From the NCBI GenBank assembly GCA_903898475.1, contig CAIUFU010000101.1, forward strand, positions 1 to 6,747: 6,747 bases of DNA, given 5' to 3'. The translations under genes and the position numbers were made by a program. Origin of the DNA: an uncultured Alphaproteobacteria bacterium (GTDB lineage: Bacteria > Pseudomonadota > Alphaproteobacteria > Rickettsiales > UBA1997). The notes under the pieces were generated by a model that saw only the letters and a list, made by a program, of their open reading frames with translations, was not told the origin of the DNA and did not search any database. Positions 1 to 6,747 of this stretch are shown piece after piece (the first letter of the stretch is position 1; every line of letters starts with the position of its first letter).

Positions 1-3000
1 AAACTTAAAATTAAACGTCGCAAAATATCCGGCAAAAATCAGCTTAACTAATGCCGATCAATGCTACGATCTAGAAGGATACACCGGTAAAGTAGCAAAT
101 ATTCCAATCGATACCGGCTTTCCTAGCGGCGATTTTTCAGATTCTCTAAAAACCAAAGGTGCCGTAAAACTTAGCGTCTTTAACGGATCTTACGGTAATT
201 TTGAAAATTTTTATGACACCAATACTGTAGATGCGAATGGCAACAGATTATTTAAATTAACCTCTCCAATCATCTTCACTCAAGAAGGAAGATTAAGATT
301 TTTCTTGCTCGACGGTAATGATTTTAACGGCGCAGTATCATCTCCTGCAACAGGTGGCGCTTACACCGCATATGCTAACAACTCAACTCACGGATCTAGT
401 TACTCAAATAACGGCATGAGAATTAGCCTATCCGGCATGCTCTCTTTCAGCAATGGACAATGGATGGAGGCAAAACTTTGCAGAGAGACTTCTGACTCAT
501 CAGTTGAATGCAGAGGCAATCCTTTAACCTCCACCGGATTGAATGCGATGGATCTGCGCTCTCCTTCCACTAAATTATCCGATCAACCACATCTTGTTGA
601 CATCACTCCTCCAACCACTGCAGCAGCATCTGGCTCTTCTCCAACTATCACCAGCCCTTACAAATTTGATGGATCGGGCAACTTGGTTAGAACCGCAGCA
701 AGATCTACAAACGACTGCACTAACACTCTTTCTAACTCTTACTTCTATTGCCACACTCACGATTATTTCAGTGATGAAGACTTTAAAGCCAAAACCGAAA
801 ATGGACAATCAGAGATCACTAACGACATTCAAAAACTGCGGCTAACTTTCAAAATTCTCGATCCTGAAATTGCCTCTTGCAATAAAGCGTCCCCATCTAG
901 CACCGACGCAACTACTTTTGACGGCATCATTGTCACCAACTCTTACTACAATCCTTCAACATCTTCTAATACCGGTGCTACCTGCGGTGCTACCGAAGTG
1001 CCAGGCAGCACTGGATGTCAAAAACAATTTTACTGCGCTGACAAATATACCAATAATACCGGATCATATTTCGTTAACGTAAAAGTTAAAAACCCTTCTC
1101 CTAGCACAGTTTCAAGTGTCATTGGTGGCGTAATTACTCCGATTATCCAAGTAATGGATGGAGATGGTGGGTTACGCGATTGTAGCTCAACTGGCGGACT
1201 TCTTTCAGCCTCTTATGACGGCGTAAAAACCAATAACCCTCTTTACGACGACTCAGTCAGTTCTTACAAAGATGCAATCTGCACCTCAGGCGAGACCAAT
1301 TGTAAGAAGCAATATTACTGCAAAATATCAAACTCAGTTGGACAAGCTGAAAGAGTTTACAGAGCTCTAATCTCTGATAGCAGGTACAAGGCGATTGTTA
1401 CAATGTGTATCATCGTGATGTTCACCTTCTACGGCGTTGGATTCTTGATGGGCGTCAGCGAATTAAACCACTCAGAAATCATCAATCGTATTATTAAAAT
1501 CGGCCTGATCTATCTCTTCATCGGAGAAACTGGCTGGGATTGGTTCAACATGATTGTGGTCAGGTTCTTCAAGAACAGCACCGACTATCTCGCCTTCATG
1601 ATGGCATCATCTTTTGACGATTCGCCAAATATTGCTGGAGCCATGGAAAGTGGTGACTATTACGACAAATCAGTTCTCTTCAGCAGCGTTGATCAAGTTT
1701 TCAACATGTTCTTCTCACCTTCGGTACAGAAAAAAATCTCCGCCTTATTATTTGCCAGCATCTTCGGCTGGCTCTACATGATCATCATTTATGGTGGTTT
1801 CATGCTTTACATTCTTGCCGTTGCCAACGCAGTGTTGCTCTATCTCACGGCCCAAGTATTTATCTCGATTCTATTCACTCTTGGTCCGATTTTCTTCATC
1901 TTCACGCTCTTTAGCCAAACTAAAGATATGTTCGACAATTGGCTGAAGCAGTTAATCAGTTTCTCTCTGCAGCAAATATTCCTACTCACCACCCTCGCCT
2001 TCTTTAACATGCTGATGTATGAGGTAATCAAGCTCTCCTTGGGTTATAAAATTTGCTGGGCTGAGGTTTGGTCAATCAATATTCTAATTCACATCAGCTT
2101 GATGTCGTTTTGGACTATCGCCTCTCTGCCTCCACGTACCAATGCTCAATCTAGTGTTGGTAATATTGGCAACCCCGAAGGAATTCCGTCACTATTCTCA
2201 ATCTTATTCATTTACGTAATTGCTTCCTTAATGAATAAATTTGTCACCTTCATGACCGACGTTGCCGCCTCAATTGGTGGCGGTTTAGCCGCAAGCAAAA
2301 TGGGCGCCGGAATTAAAGCTGCCGTTGCTGAGGCCGCAAAAGCAGTAAAAGGACGCGCTGCCAAAGCCTTTGACGATGCCGGTGGTAATAAACTTATCGC
2401 CAGAATGGATGACAAACTTTTCGACTCTGGAGCAATCGCAGATAAGAGAAAAGCTGACGAAAAAGCCGCAAGCAAGAAAATGTCAGCTGATAAATCTGCT
2501 CTAAAAAGCGCCGGTAAAAAAGCAGTTAGCGATTATAAAAAGAACAATGGCGCCGCACTTGCCGGCATGAGTCAGCCAGAACAGAAAAAGGCTTTAGAAA
2601 AAGCTAAAAACGACGCCATAAATAAAGCCGGTAAAGCTCGCGGTCTTAATGACAAAGAAATCGCCGCAGTAAAATCGTCAAAAGGCTCGAAATATGCCGG
2701 AGACAATTTAGCCATGGCTGCAATCAGCGCCGCACGCAATTCACGAGCCAAATCTATGAATGATGAAGGTGTTGATACCACCCTTTCAGCTTCTGAAAAT
2801 AAAGCAGCCATGAAAAATACTGATGCTGCCGGTCGCGCTAAAATGGTTGAAGCTGCAAAAAGCGGTAATCTTAAAGTTAGTAGATCGACTACCGGAAAAA
2901 TGTTACAGGCCGGATCTAATGCTAAAAAATCCATTGGTGCCGCTGGCAAAGCAGCAAAAGGTGCTGCTAAAACTGCTAAAGCAAAATTAAAAGATGCCAA

Positions 3001-4978
3001 AGCCGCCGCCTCTGCAGGAGCCACTAAAGCAAAAGCAGCCGCAGCAGGAGCTGCTAGTTCGGCAATGGAAAGTGCAAAATCTGCCAAAGCTGCTGTTGCA
3101 TCTCTTGGAACTGAAGAAGGACGTAAAGCAGCGATAGACAGCGCAAGCAAAGGAGTCTCCGATGCCAAAGCCGCAATTTCTGGAGCAGCTACGGGAGCTG
3201 TCGAGTCAGCTGGTAAAGCCGCAACCGCAGCTAAAGAAGGTATTAAATCAGGCGCCGAATCTGCTAAAGAATCAGTTAAATCTGCCGGTGCTGCCGTTAA
3301 ATCTCTTGGAACTGCCGAAGGACGCCAAGCTGCAGTGGAAGGTGCAAAAGGAGCAGCCACCAGTGCCGTACAAAGCGCATCTAATGCTGCTAAATCTGCG
3401 AAAACAGCTGCTTCATCCGCCGCTTCTGCTGCAAGCAGTGCCGGATCAAAAGTTGCAACAGCTGCAGGAAAAGCCTACGAAGCCACGAAATCAGAAGATA
3501 CCAAAGGCTATGAAGAAGCTAGAGAACAACTTATTGCCGAAGGCGAAATCGATACAATGGCTACTGGTACTGAATGGGCTAGAGACGACAAACAAAAAGA
3601 AGCTATTAAGCAGAGACAAGCTCTCAACAAAGCTCAGAAAGCCACCGACAATTACAAACCAGATGCCGGTGCTATTGCTGACATGGAAATGGAACAAGAT
3701 TACTTAAATGAGTCAGACGCCATTTCGCCAGACGCTTCATTAGTAGGTCAGATCGATCAAAAAATTGCCGCTAAAATTAAGAGAATGAACCCTAACTCTC
3801 AAAAAAAGAAAGATAAAATGTCTGCCGCAAAAGATGCAGCGCATGACGGCATGAGAGACAAAGTAGGAAAAGATTTGGCAGTTACAGAAGCTGAACAAGC
3901 TGCCAATCAAAAGGACATTGGCGCTCTTCAAGAAGATTTAGCTAACATCTCCGAAAAGATTGACAACATGCCAGAAGCTCAAGCAATTAACAAAGCTAAA
4001 GCTGCTGTAACAAACGCTGGCAATCGGAAAGATAAAAAAGCTGCCGAAGCTGAGTTGAAAAAACTTGAGAATAACAAATCTCCTGAACTTGCCAAACTGG
4101 AAAAAGCAAAAGACAAAACCAACGCCGGATTGAGTAAAGCCACAGTCAAAGGCAGCAACTTGGCCGAAAAAGCAGGCAAGTTAGAAAAAACTGCTAAAGC
4201 TATGGATAAAGCCAAAGCAATCAAAGACTCAGCTAAGCAAAAAGTTACACCGAAGGCAAAAGTAAAAGATCCTGTAACTGACGATGCTAACAATACAGCG
4301 ACGGAAGACGATAACAAGGATCCAGCAATCATCGAAAGAGACAACTTAGACGCTCCTGAGCTTGACGAAAATTCTACAGAAGGTGGCAGCAATTCTGAAG
4401 GCGGAGACGACAATAATCCAAATTCAGACGAGGGAGACGCTAACGCAGCTGATTCTCCAAAAACTCCTGCCCAACAAAAAATTGCCGATCTTCGTGATAA
4501 AAATAATGCCATTAAAGAAAGCGCTCCTCAAAGAAAAGAAGATATCAAAGCTGACACCGAGGCTAAAGCAAAAGCACGATCAGAAGCCCCCACTCCAAAA
4601 ACTCCGAAAAAAGCCTTGAATAAAGCAATTTCTAATATTGCCGCTAAAATTAACGATACCTTAGGAGCTGCAGTTGCTACTCGTAAGGTAGATAGAGAAG
4701 TCGAAACTGCCGAGAAAAGTTTGGACTACTTGGATAAAGCAGAGGCAATGATTGAAAGCGCTGAAGAAATATTAAATAAACCAGGCGCAGACCCTAGCAG
4801 CAAAGAATATAAAGAAGCCGAGGAAACCAAGAAGAGCTTCGAAGCAATCGACAATGACGAAGATTTAGAAAAATTCGTCAAAGCTGGCGAAGAAAGAGCG
4901 TCTGAAGTTGAAGATCAATTTAACGCCTTAAAAACGCCTGATGATTTTGAAAGATTTAACAATCAGCACGAAAGTTAA
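1..4978 (+). CDS. virB6: VirB6/TrbL-family type IV secretion protein with giant C-terminal tail (5' partial)
   Basis: The frame is open from base 2 to the TAA at 4976-4978 (1658 visible residues). The true start and probably a signal peptide lie upstream; TTG 305 or later ATGs are not credible starts because coding continues before them. Three regions are visible. Residues 1 to about 460 are polar, rich in Ser/Thr/Asn, with over a dozen cysteines, suggesting a disulfide-bonded periplasmic domain. Residues about 462-755 form the polytopic core, with hydrophobic stretches near 463-484, 497-513, 579-637, 650-680, 692-709 and 731-752. It resembles Rickettsiales VirB6 (e.g. FLMGVSELNH, GYKICWAEVW and the LMNKF segment). 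Residues about 762-1658 are a hydrophilic Ala/Lys/Ser/Glu-rich tail. VirB6 proteins form the inner-membrane channel platform of the vir-type T4SS; those outside Rickettsiales are about 300 residues, so this is one of the order's extended paralogues. Paralogue number cannot be assigned. The next gene follows after 38 bases. Confidence 0.88.
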   Translation, partial: NLKLNVAKYPAKISLTNADQCYDLEGYTGKVANIPIDTGFPSGDFSDSLKTKGAVKLSVFNGSYGNFENFYDTNTVDANGNRLFKLTSPIIFTQEGRLRFFLLDGNDFNGAVSSPATGGAYTAYANNSTHGSSYSNNGMRISLSGMLSFSNGQWMEAKLCRETSDSSVECRGNPLTSTGLNAMDLRSPSTKLSDQPHLVDITPPTTAAASGSSPTITSPYKFDGSGNLVRTAARSTNDCTNTLSNSYFYCHTHDYFSDEDFKAKTENGQSEITNDIQKLRLTFKILDPEIASCNKASPSSTDATTFDGIIVTNSYYNPSTSSNTGATCGATEVPGSTGCQKQFYCADKYTNNTGSYFVNVKVKNPSPSTVSSVIGGVITPIIQVMDGDGGLRDCSSTGGLLSASYDGVKTNNPLYDDSVSSYKDAICTSGETNCKKQYYCKISNSVGQAERVYRALISDSRYKAIVTMCIIVMFTFYGVGFLMGVSELNHSEIINRIIKIGLIYLFIGETGWDWFNMIVVRFFKNSTDYLAFMMASSFDDSPNIAGAMESGDYYDKSVLFSSVDQVFNMFFSPSVQKKISALLFASIFGWLYMIIIYGGFMLYILAVANAVLLYLTAQVFISILFTLGPIFFIFTLFSQTKDMFDNWLKQLISFSLQQIFLLTTLAFFNMLMYEVIKLSLGYKICWAEVWSINILIHISLMSFWTIASLPPRTNAQSSVGNIGNPEGIPSLFSILFIYVIASLMNKFVTFMTDVAASIGGGLAASKMGAGIKAAVAEAAKAVKGRAAKAFDDAGGNKLIARMDDKLFDSGAIADKRKADEKAASKKMSADKSALKSAGKKAVSDYKKNNGAALAGMSQPEQKKALEKAKNDAINKAGKARGLNDKEIAAVKSSKGSKYAGDNLAMAAISAARNSRAKSMNDEGVDTTLSASENKAAMKNTDAAGRAKMVEAAKSGNLKVSRSTTGKMLQAGSNAKKSIGAAGKAAKGAAKTAKAKLKDAKAAASAGATKAKAAAAGAASSAMESAKSAKAAVASLGTEEGRKAAIDSASKGVSDAKAAISGAATGAVESAGKAATAAKEGIKSGAESAKESVKSAGAAVKSLGTAEGRQAAVEGAKGAATSAVQSASNAAKSAKTAASSAASAASSAGSKVATAAGKAYEATKSEDTKGYEEAREQLIAEGEIDTMATGTEWARDDKQKEAIKQRQALNKAQKATDNYKPDAGAIADMEMEQDYLNESDAISPDASLVGQIDQKIAAKIKRMNPNSQKKKDKMSAAKDAAHDGMRDKVGKDLAVTEAEQAANQKDIGALQEDLANISEKIDNMPEAQAINKAKAAVTNAGNRKDKKAAEAELKKLENNKSPELAKLEKAKDKTNAGLSKATVKGSNLAEKAGKLEKTAKAMDKAKAIKDSAKQKVTPKAKVKDPVTDDANNTATEDDNKDPAIIERDNLDAPELDENSTEGGSNSEGGDDNNPNSDEGDANAADSPKTPAQQKIADLRDKNNAIKESAPQRKEDIKADTEAKAKARSEAPTPKTPKKALNKAISNIAAKINDTLGAAVATRKVDREVETAEKSLDYLDKAEAMIESAEEILNKPGADPSSKEYKEAEETKKSFEAIDNDEDLEKFVKAGEERASEVEDQFNALKTPDDFERFNNQHES
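878..1036 (+). repeat. Cysteine module 1 of the VirB6 ectodomain (protein-level repeat)
   Basis: Residues 293-345 of the visible product. The order is Cys293, then an aromatic-Asp-Gly motif (FDG), Val-x-Thr-Asn, a Tyr, an inner Cys, and the ending C-Q-K-Q-F-Y-C (Cys339 and Cys345). The same order recurs in module 2 at 1181-1321. Even cysteine number and extracytoplasmic location suggest disulfides; pairing is not known. Confidence 0.6.
1181..1321 (+). repeat. Cysteine module 2 of the VirB6 ectodomain (protein-level repeat)
   Basis: Residues 394-440. The order matches module 1: Cys394, YDG, Val-x-Thr-Asn, a Tyr, an inner Cys, and C-K-K-Q-Y-Y-C (Cys434 and Cys440). It ends about 22 residues before the first membrane segment, so it sits close to the outer face of the inner membrane. 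The DNA of the two copies is divergent, so the duplication is old or constrained at protein level only. Confidence 0.6.
1385..2260 (+). other. Polytopic VirB6/TrbL membrane core
   Basis: This region encodes residues 462-753 and contains all the strong hydrophobic segments of the protein. The segments near 463-484 and 497-513 are followed by a polar loop. Then comes a long double-spanning hydrophobic block at 579-637 containing the typical GPIFF turn. A short amphipathic link (KDMFDNWLKQL) follows, then segments near 650-680, 692-709 and 731-752. This order, with the Trp-containing loop after the GPIFF block, is what is known for Rickettsiales VirB6 proteins. Exact helix limits and topology are my estimate from hydrophobicity by eye. 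Confidence 0.8.
3059..3133 (+). repeat. Tail repeat core, copy 1
   Basis: This encodes 25 residues (about 1020-1044) with the pattern SAxESxKSAxAAVxSLGTxEGRxAA. It matches copy 2 at 3260-3334 at 19 of 25 residues. The offset is exactly 201 bases (67 codons), with no gap needed within the core. The SLGTxEGR part is not low-complexity, which makes a true duplication more likely than shared composition. Confidence 0.65.
3260..3334 (+). repeat. Tail repeat core, copy 2
   Basis: This is the second copy of the SAxESxKSAxAAVxSLGTxEGRxAA core (residues about 1087-1111), 201 bases downstream of copy 1. The flanking sequence on both sides stays Ala/Ser/Lys-rich but diverges, so the full unit is probably 67 residues with only the core well kept. 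Confidence 0.65.
4268..4459 (+). other. Acidic, probably disordered linker in the VirB6 tail
   Basis: Residues 1423-1486 are dominated by Asp, Glu, Asn, Ser and Gly (for example TEGGSNSEGGDDNNPNSDEG). This is a sharp change from the Lys/Ala-rich tail before it and the helical Lys/Glu-rich end after it. It most likely separates two helical regions. The composition is seen directly; the linker role is inferred. Confidence 0.6.
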
Positions 4979-5003
4979 AAAAACTTCTCAGGCTTAATTC
5001 AAA

Positions 5004-5030
5004 ATGACAACTCCCGATGACATCAAATAA
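5004..5030 (+). other. Possible 8-codon leader ORF overlapping the pilin start
   Basis: An ATG at 5004 opens eight codons (MTTPDDIK) ending at TAA 5028-5030, out of frame with and overlapping the start of the pilin-like gene. A weak CAGG lies about 11 bases before it, while the ATG at 5017 has no purine-rich site in front. It may be chance, or may couple translation from virB6 to the pilin gene. Confidence 0.15.
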
Positions 5031-5724
5031 AAAAAGCGCCTTCACAATTATTGAGACGCTAATTGTTCTTTGCCTTGCAACAATTTTAATCGCCGGAATT
5101 TTTTTTGCCAAAAAGATGATTCGCGAAAATGATGTCAAAGCTCTGATCATGCAGATCAAAAAATATGATGCTGCCGTCAATAACTTCACCGCAAAATATC
5201 ACGCTCTACCAGGTGACATCGCAGACACAGCAACCTACGGCATCACTACCAACTTCACTGGCGGCAATGGCAATAACATCATCACCGACCGCGCGCAATC
5301 AACTCTTTCTGCCAATAGTGAAATCTCAAATTTCTGGCTTCACCTCTCCAAAACAAAAATGATCGATGAGAATTACGACGGCAATCAAGATGAAGAAGCT
5401 AAACTCGGCAACACCTTCCCTGTGAGCAAACTTGGCGATAAAGTTGGCATCGTAGCTTTCGGCGCTGAAGGAAAAACTTTCTATCAAATCGGTTTTGATT
5501 TTTCGAACACCGATCGCATCTACATGAAAGATCGCACCTTAAAAACAGATGAAGCTTTGTTATTTGATAAAAAAATTGACGATGGCAATCCGAAAAAAGG
5601 CCGCGTCATGGCAGCTGGCGGCGAGTATGTAAATATTTTAGAAAATACTGAATGCGTGAAGTTTGATGAATATAATCAAAAAAAGGTCAGCCCTGTTTGT
5701 CAGCTTCGCGTTGAGATCAGATAA
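5017..5724 (+). CDS. Prepilin-like protein with class III N-terminal cleavage/methylation leader
   Basis: 235 residues. The leader is short and basic (MTSNKKSA), followed by FTIIETLIVL and a hydrophobic helix to about residue 30. This is the type IV prepilin/pseudopilin pattern: cleavage before Phe9, with Glu13 as the conserved Glu5 of the mature protein. The residue before the cut is Ala8 rather than the usual Gly. After the helix comes an amphipathic stretch (about 32-60) and a YHALPGDI motif at 61-68, as in pilin-like proteins of alphaproteobacteria including Rickettsiales. Cys213 and Cys228 near the C-terminus could close a pilin-type disulfide loop. An in-frame TGA at 5005-5007 fixes ATG 5017 as the only ATG start at this end. 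No good ribosome-binding site is visible. Being 38 bases behind virB6 and 14 before the next gene, it is probably cotranscribed. The exact role (pseudopilin of a secretion system, minor pilin, competence pilin) is not decidable here. Confidence 0.85.
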   Translation: MTSNKKSAFTIIETLIVLCLATILIAGIFFAKKMIRENDVKALIMQIKKYDAAVNNFTAKYHALPGDIADTATYGITTNFTGGNGNNIITDRAQSTLSANSEISNFWLHLSKTKMIDENYDGNQDEEAKLGNTFPVSKLGDKVGIVAFGAEGKTFYQIGFDFSNTDRIYMKDRTLKTDEALLFDKKIDDGNPKKGRVMAAGGEYVNILENTECVKFDEYNQKKVSPVCQLRVEIR

Positions 5725-5730
5725 GTAATA

Positions 5731-5734
5731 AAGG
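5731..5734 (+). promoter_or_regulatory. Ribosome-binding site of the DUF3137 gene
   Basis: AAGG lies four bases before the ATG at 5739, in the 14-base gap after the pilin-like gene. It supports this start over the later in-frame ATG at codon 16. The spacing is slightly short but usable. Confidence 0.5.
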
Positions 5735-5738
5735 TCTC

Positions 5739-6747
5739 ATGAAAAAATTTTTCCGCGCTTGGCTTGTCACCTTCGGCTTTTGCATGAAAAGCGTCAATAA
5801 TGAATCTGACTTCCTCGAACAAAATCCTCGCGAATTGGGCTTTGCTGAATTCTACAAAAATAAAATCAAACCCATTGCGGCAAAACTTGAAGAAATCCGC
5901 ATCAATAATTTAAGAAAAATTGCCTCGCGCGGACGCTGGGTTTTATTTTTGTGGATAATACTACCAATCCTTTACCACATTGAAACCACGGTCTCTCACT
6001 CCACCAAGAACATCACCGCACTCTTCATCTTAATATCACTCATTTTACTATTCTCACCGCTACTAATTTACACACCAATCTCACGATTTAAGAAGGAAGC
6101 CGAAGAAGAATTATTTGGAAAAATTTTTGAATTTTTTGGCAAGTCTAATTACGTACAACAGCGTGAAAGAGAAGATGCTTTAAAAGATTATCAGCGATTC
6201 GAGATCTTATCTCAGTTCGACTCTGATTCTTGGATTACTCGCAATTATATTTCAGTAAATCACCAAAATATTAATTTGAATTTTGAGAGATTAGAAATCG
6301 ACCAAAGTAGCGGAACGGTAAACTCAACTTTATTTAATGGCTGCGCAATTTTACTAAACACCAAAACAAATTTCGATAGTCGCACCATAATCATCGCAAA
6401 CCAGTTTCGTAATTGGCGCTTCGTCAAATCCTACCAAAATAAATATAAAATGAATTTGCAAAAGATGGATGTACACGAACCAGAATTTAATAAGCTATTT
6501 AGCATTTACTGCGAAGACCTCTTTGAAGCCAAAAACTTAATCACAGAAGAATTTCGATATCAGTTAGAAAATTTACCAAGAACTTTTGGCAGCAAAAAAG
6601 TACAAGCCAACCTCTGCGACAACAAGCTGCTGCTCACTCTCGACGGTGTTGTGAATTTGTTTCAATTCAGTGCATCAGTTTTTAAACCAATTAATTTAAC
6701 TGACCAATGCCGACAAATTATTCAACAAATGCATTTGATTTTAAATG
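5739..6747 (+). CDS. DUF3137-type membrane protein (3' partial)
   Basis: The frame is open from ATG 5739 to the window end (336 complete codons). The product begins with a basic, hydrophobic N-terminus. Next comes an amphipathic stretch with FYKNKIKPIAAKLEEIR (residues 38-54) and two membrane segments near 67-81 and 92-111. A mostly soluble domain follows. Near residues 243-272 it has the pattern MDVHEPEFNKLFSIYCED then EAKNLIT, followed by DNKLLLTL. This matches the conserved C-terminal part of DUF3137 proteins (typically E-F-x-x-x-F-x-V-Y-x-x-D, E-A-R-Y-L-L-T). DUF3137 proteins are usually about 300-400 residues, so little is missing. Their function is unknown to me; two membrane helices with a large cytosolic part is the likely layout. 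The gene follows the pilin-like gene by 14 bases, suggesting cotranscription. Confidence 0.75.
   Translation, partial: MKKFFRAWLVTFGFCMKSVNNESDFLEQNPRELGFAEFYKNKIKPIAAKLEEIRINNLRKIASRGRWVLFLWIILPILYHIETTVSHSTKNITALFILISLILLFSPLLIYTPISRFKKEAEEELFGKIFEFFGKSNYVQQREREDALKDYQRFEILSQFDSDSWITRNYISVNHQNINLNFERLEIDQSSGTVNSTLFNGCAILLNTKTNFDSRTIIIANQFRNWRFVKSYQNKYKMNLQKMDVHEPEFNKLFSIYCEDLFEAKNLITEEFRYQLENLPRTFGSKKVQANLCDNKLLLTLDGVVNLFQFSASVFKPINLTDQCRQIIQQMHLILN

Larger units (their letters stand above)
2285..4264 (+). other. Ala/Lys/Ser-rich helical tail of VirB6
   Basis: Residues about 762-1422 are strongly hydrophilic, with very few Cys, Trp or Pro and dense Ala, Lys, Ser, Glu and Asp. The stretch near residues 970-1165 is almost only Ala/Ser/Lys/Gly. 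Its charge spacing is like amphipathic 11-residue repeats of LEA or apolipoprotein type. The later part (about 1170-1420) has more Glu, Gln and Leu and looks like coiled coil. No known enzyme domain is recognised. Side of the membrane is uncertain. Confidence 0.65.

Noticed and set aside
305..307. TTG as start of the virB6-like gene
   Set aside because: The same frame is open without a stop back to base 2, and its product (including a CYDLEGYTGKVANIPI stretch) looks like ordinary VirB6 ectodomain, so the start is outside the window.
2572..3360. Long minus-strand open frame (262 codons), Ala/Leu/Pro-rich
   Set aside because: It lies wholly opposite the Ala/Lys/Ser-rich part of virB6. GCN-rich codons rarely give stops on the other strand, and its product is only the biased reverse reading with no recognisable domain.
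3162..3707. Plus-strand frame (181 codons) in another phase over the virB6 tail
   Set aside because: The product is Leu/Lys/Pro/Gln-biased as expected from frame-shifted Ala/Lys codons, and there is no ribosome site or domain.
3979..4512. Minus-strand open frame (177 codons) rich in Ser/Leu/Ala
   Set aside because: Antisense shadow of the same biased coding sequence. The plus frame continues through it with no interruption.
4979..5016. Terminator or promoter between virB6 and the pilin-like gene
   Set aside because: There is no GC-rich hairpin followed by a T run and no convincing -35/-10 pair in this 38-base gap.
5099..5106. Run of eight T in the pilin-like gene as a phase-variation tract
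   Set aside because: The run encodes part of an expected hydrophobic helix (I-F-F) and eight bases are common in AT-rich DNA. The frame is intact, so nothing indicates switching.

Overview
The window holds three consecutive plus-strand genes, packed like an operon (gaps of 38 and 14 bases), with both outer genes cut by the window edges. The DNA is moderately AT-rich (roughly 40 % G+C by eye, not computed). The first gene encodes a VirB6/TrbL-family inner-membrane protein. It has the architecture typical of Rickettsiales VirB6 paralogues: a large cysteine-containing N-terminal ectodomain, a conserved polytopic core, and a long extra C-terminal tail. The source is therefore most likely a Rickettsiales bacterium or a close alphaproteobacterial relative. 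Genus and family cannot be decided from this window.

Layout. Bases 1-4978: 5'-truncated virB6-like gene, 1658 visible residues. Bases 4979-5016: short intergenic gap with no terminator or clear promoter. Bases 5017-5724: complete gene for a 235-residue prepilin-like (pseudopilin-type) protein with a class III leader. Bases 5725-5738: 14-base gap containing an AAGG ribosome-binding site. Bases 5739-6747: 3'-truncated gene for a DUF3137-type membrane protein. No RNA genes, mobile elements, CRISPR arrays or credible minus-strand genes were seen. The many other open frames lie opposite or across the Ala/Lys-rich part of virB6 and look like shadows.

How the genes may work together. VirB6 forms part of the inner-membrane translocation platform of the type IV secretion system (T4SS). 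In Rickettsiales it occurs as several divergent, enlarged paralogues. The tail seen here is about 900 residues: Ala/Lys/Ser-rich, partly repetitive, then an acidic low-complexity linker and a predicted helical end. The pilin-like gene directly behind it raises the possibility of a small filament or pseudopilus component expressed with the secretion apparatus. Its partner genes (prepilin peptidase, assembly ATPase) are not in the window. The DUF3137 protein is of unknown function. The functional link between the three genes is inferred only from spacing and strand.

The points most worth a second look are the duplicated four-cysteine module in the VirB6 ectodomain, the giant repetitive tail, and the unusual pairing of VirB6 with a pseudopilin and a DUF3137 protein.
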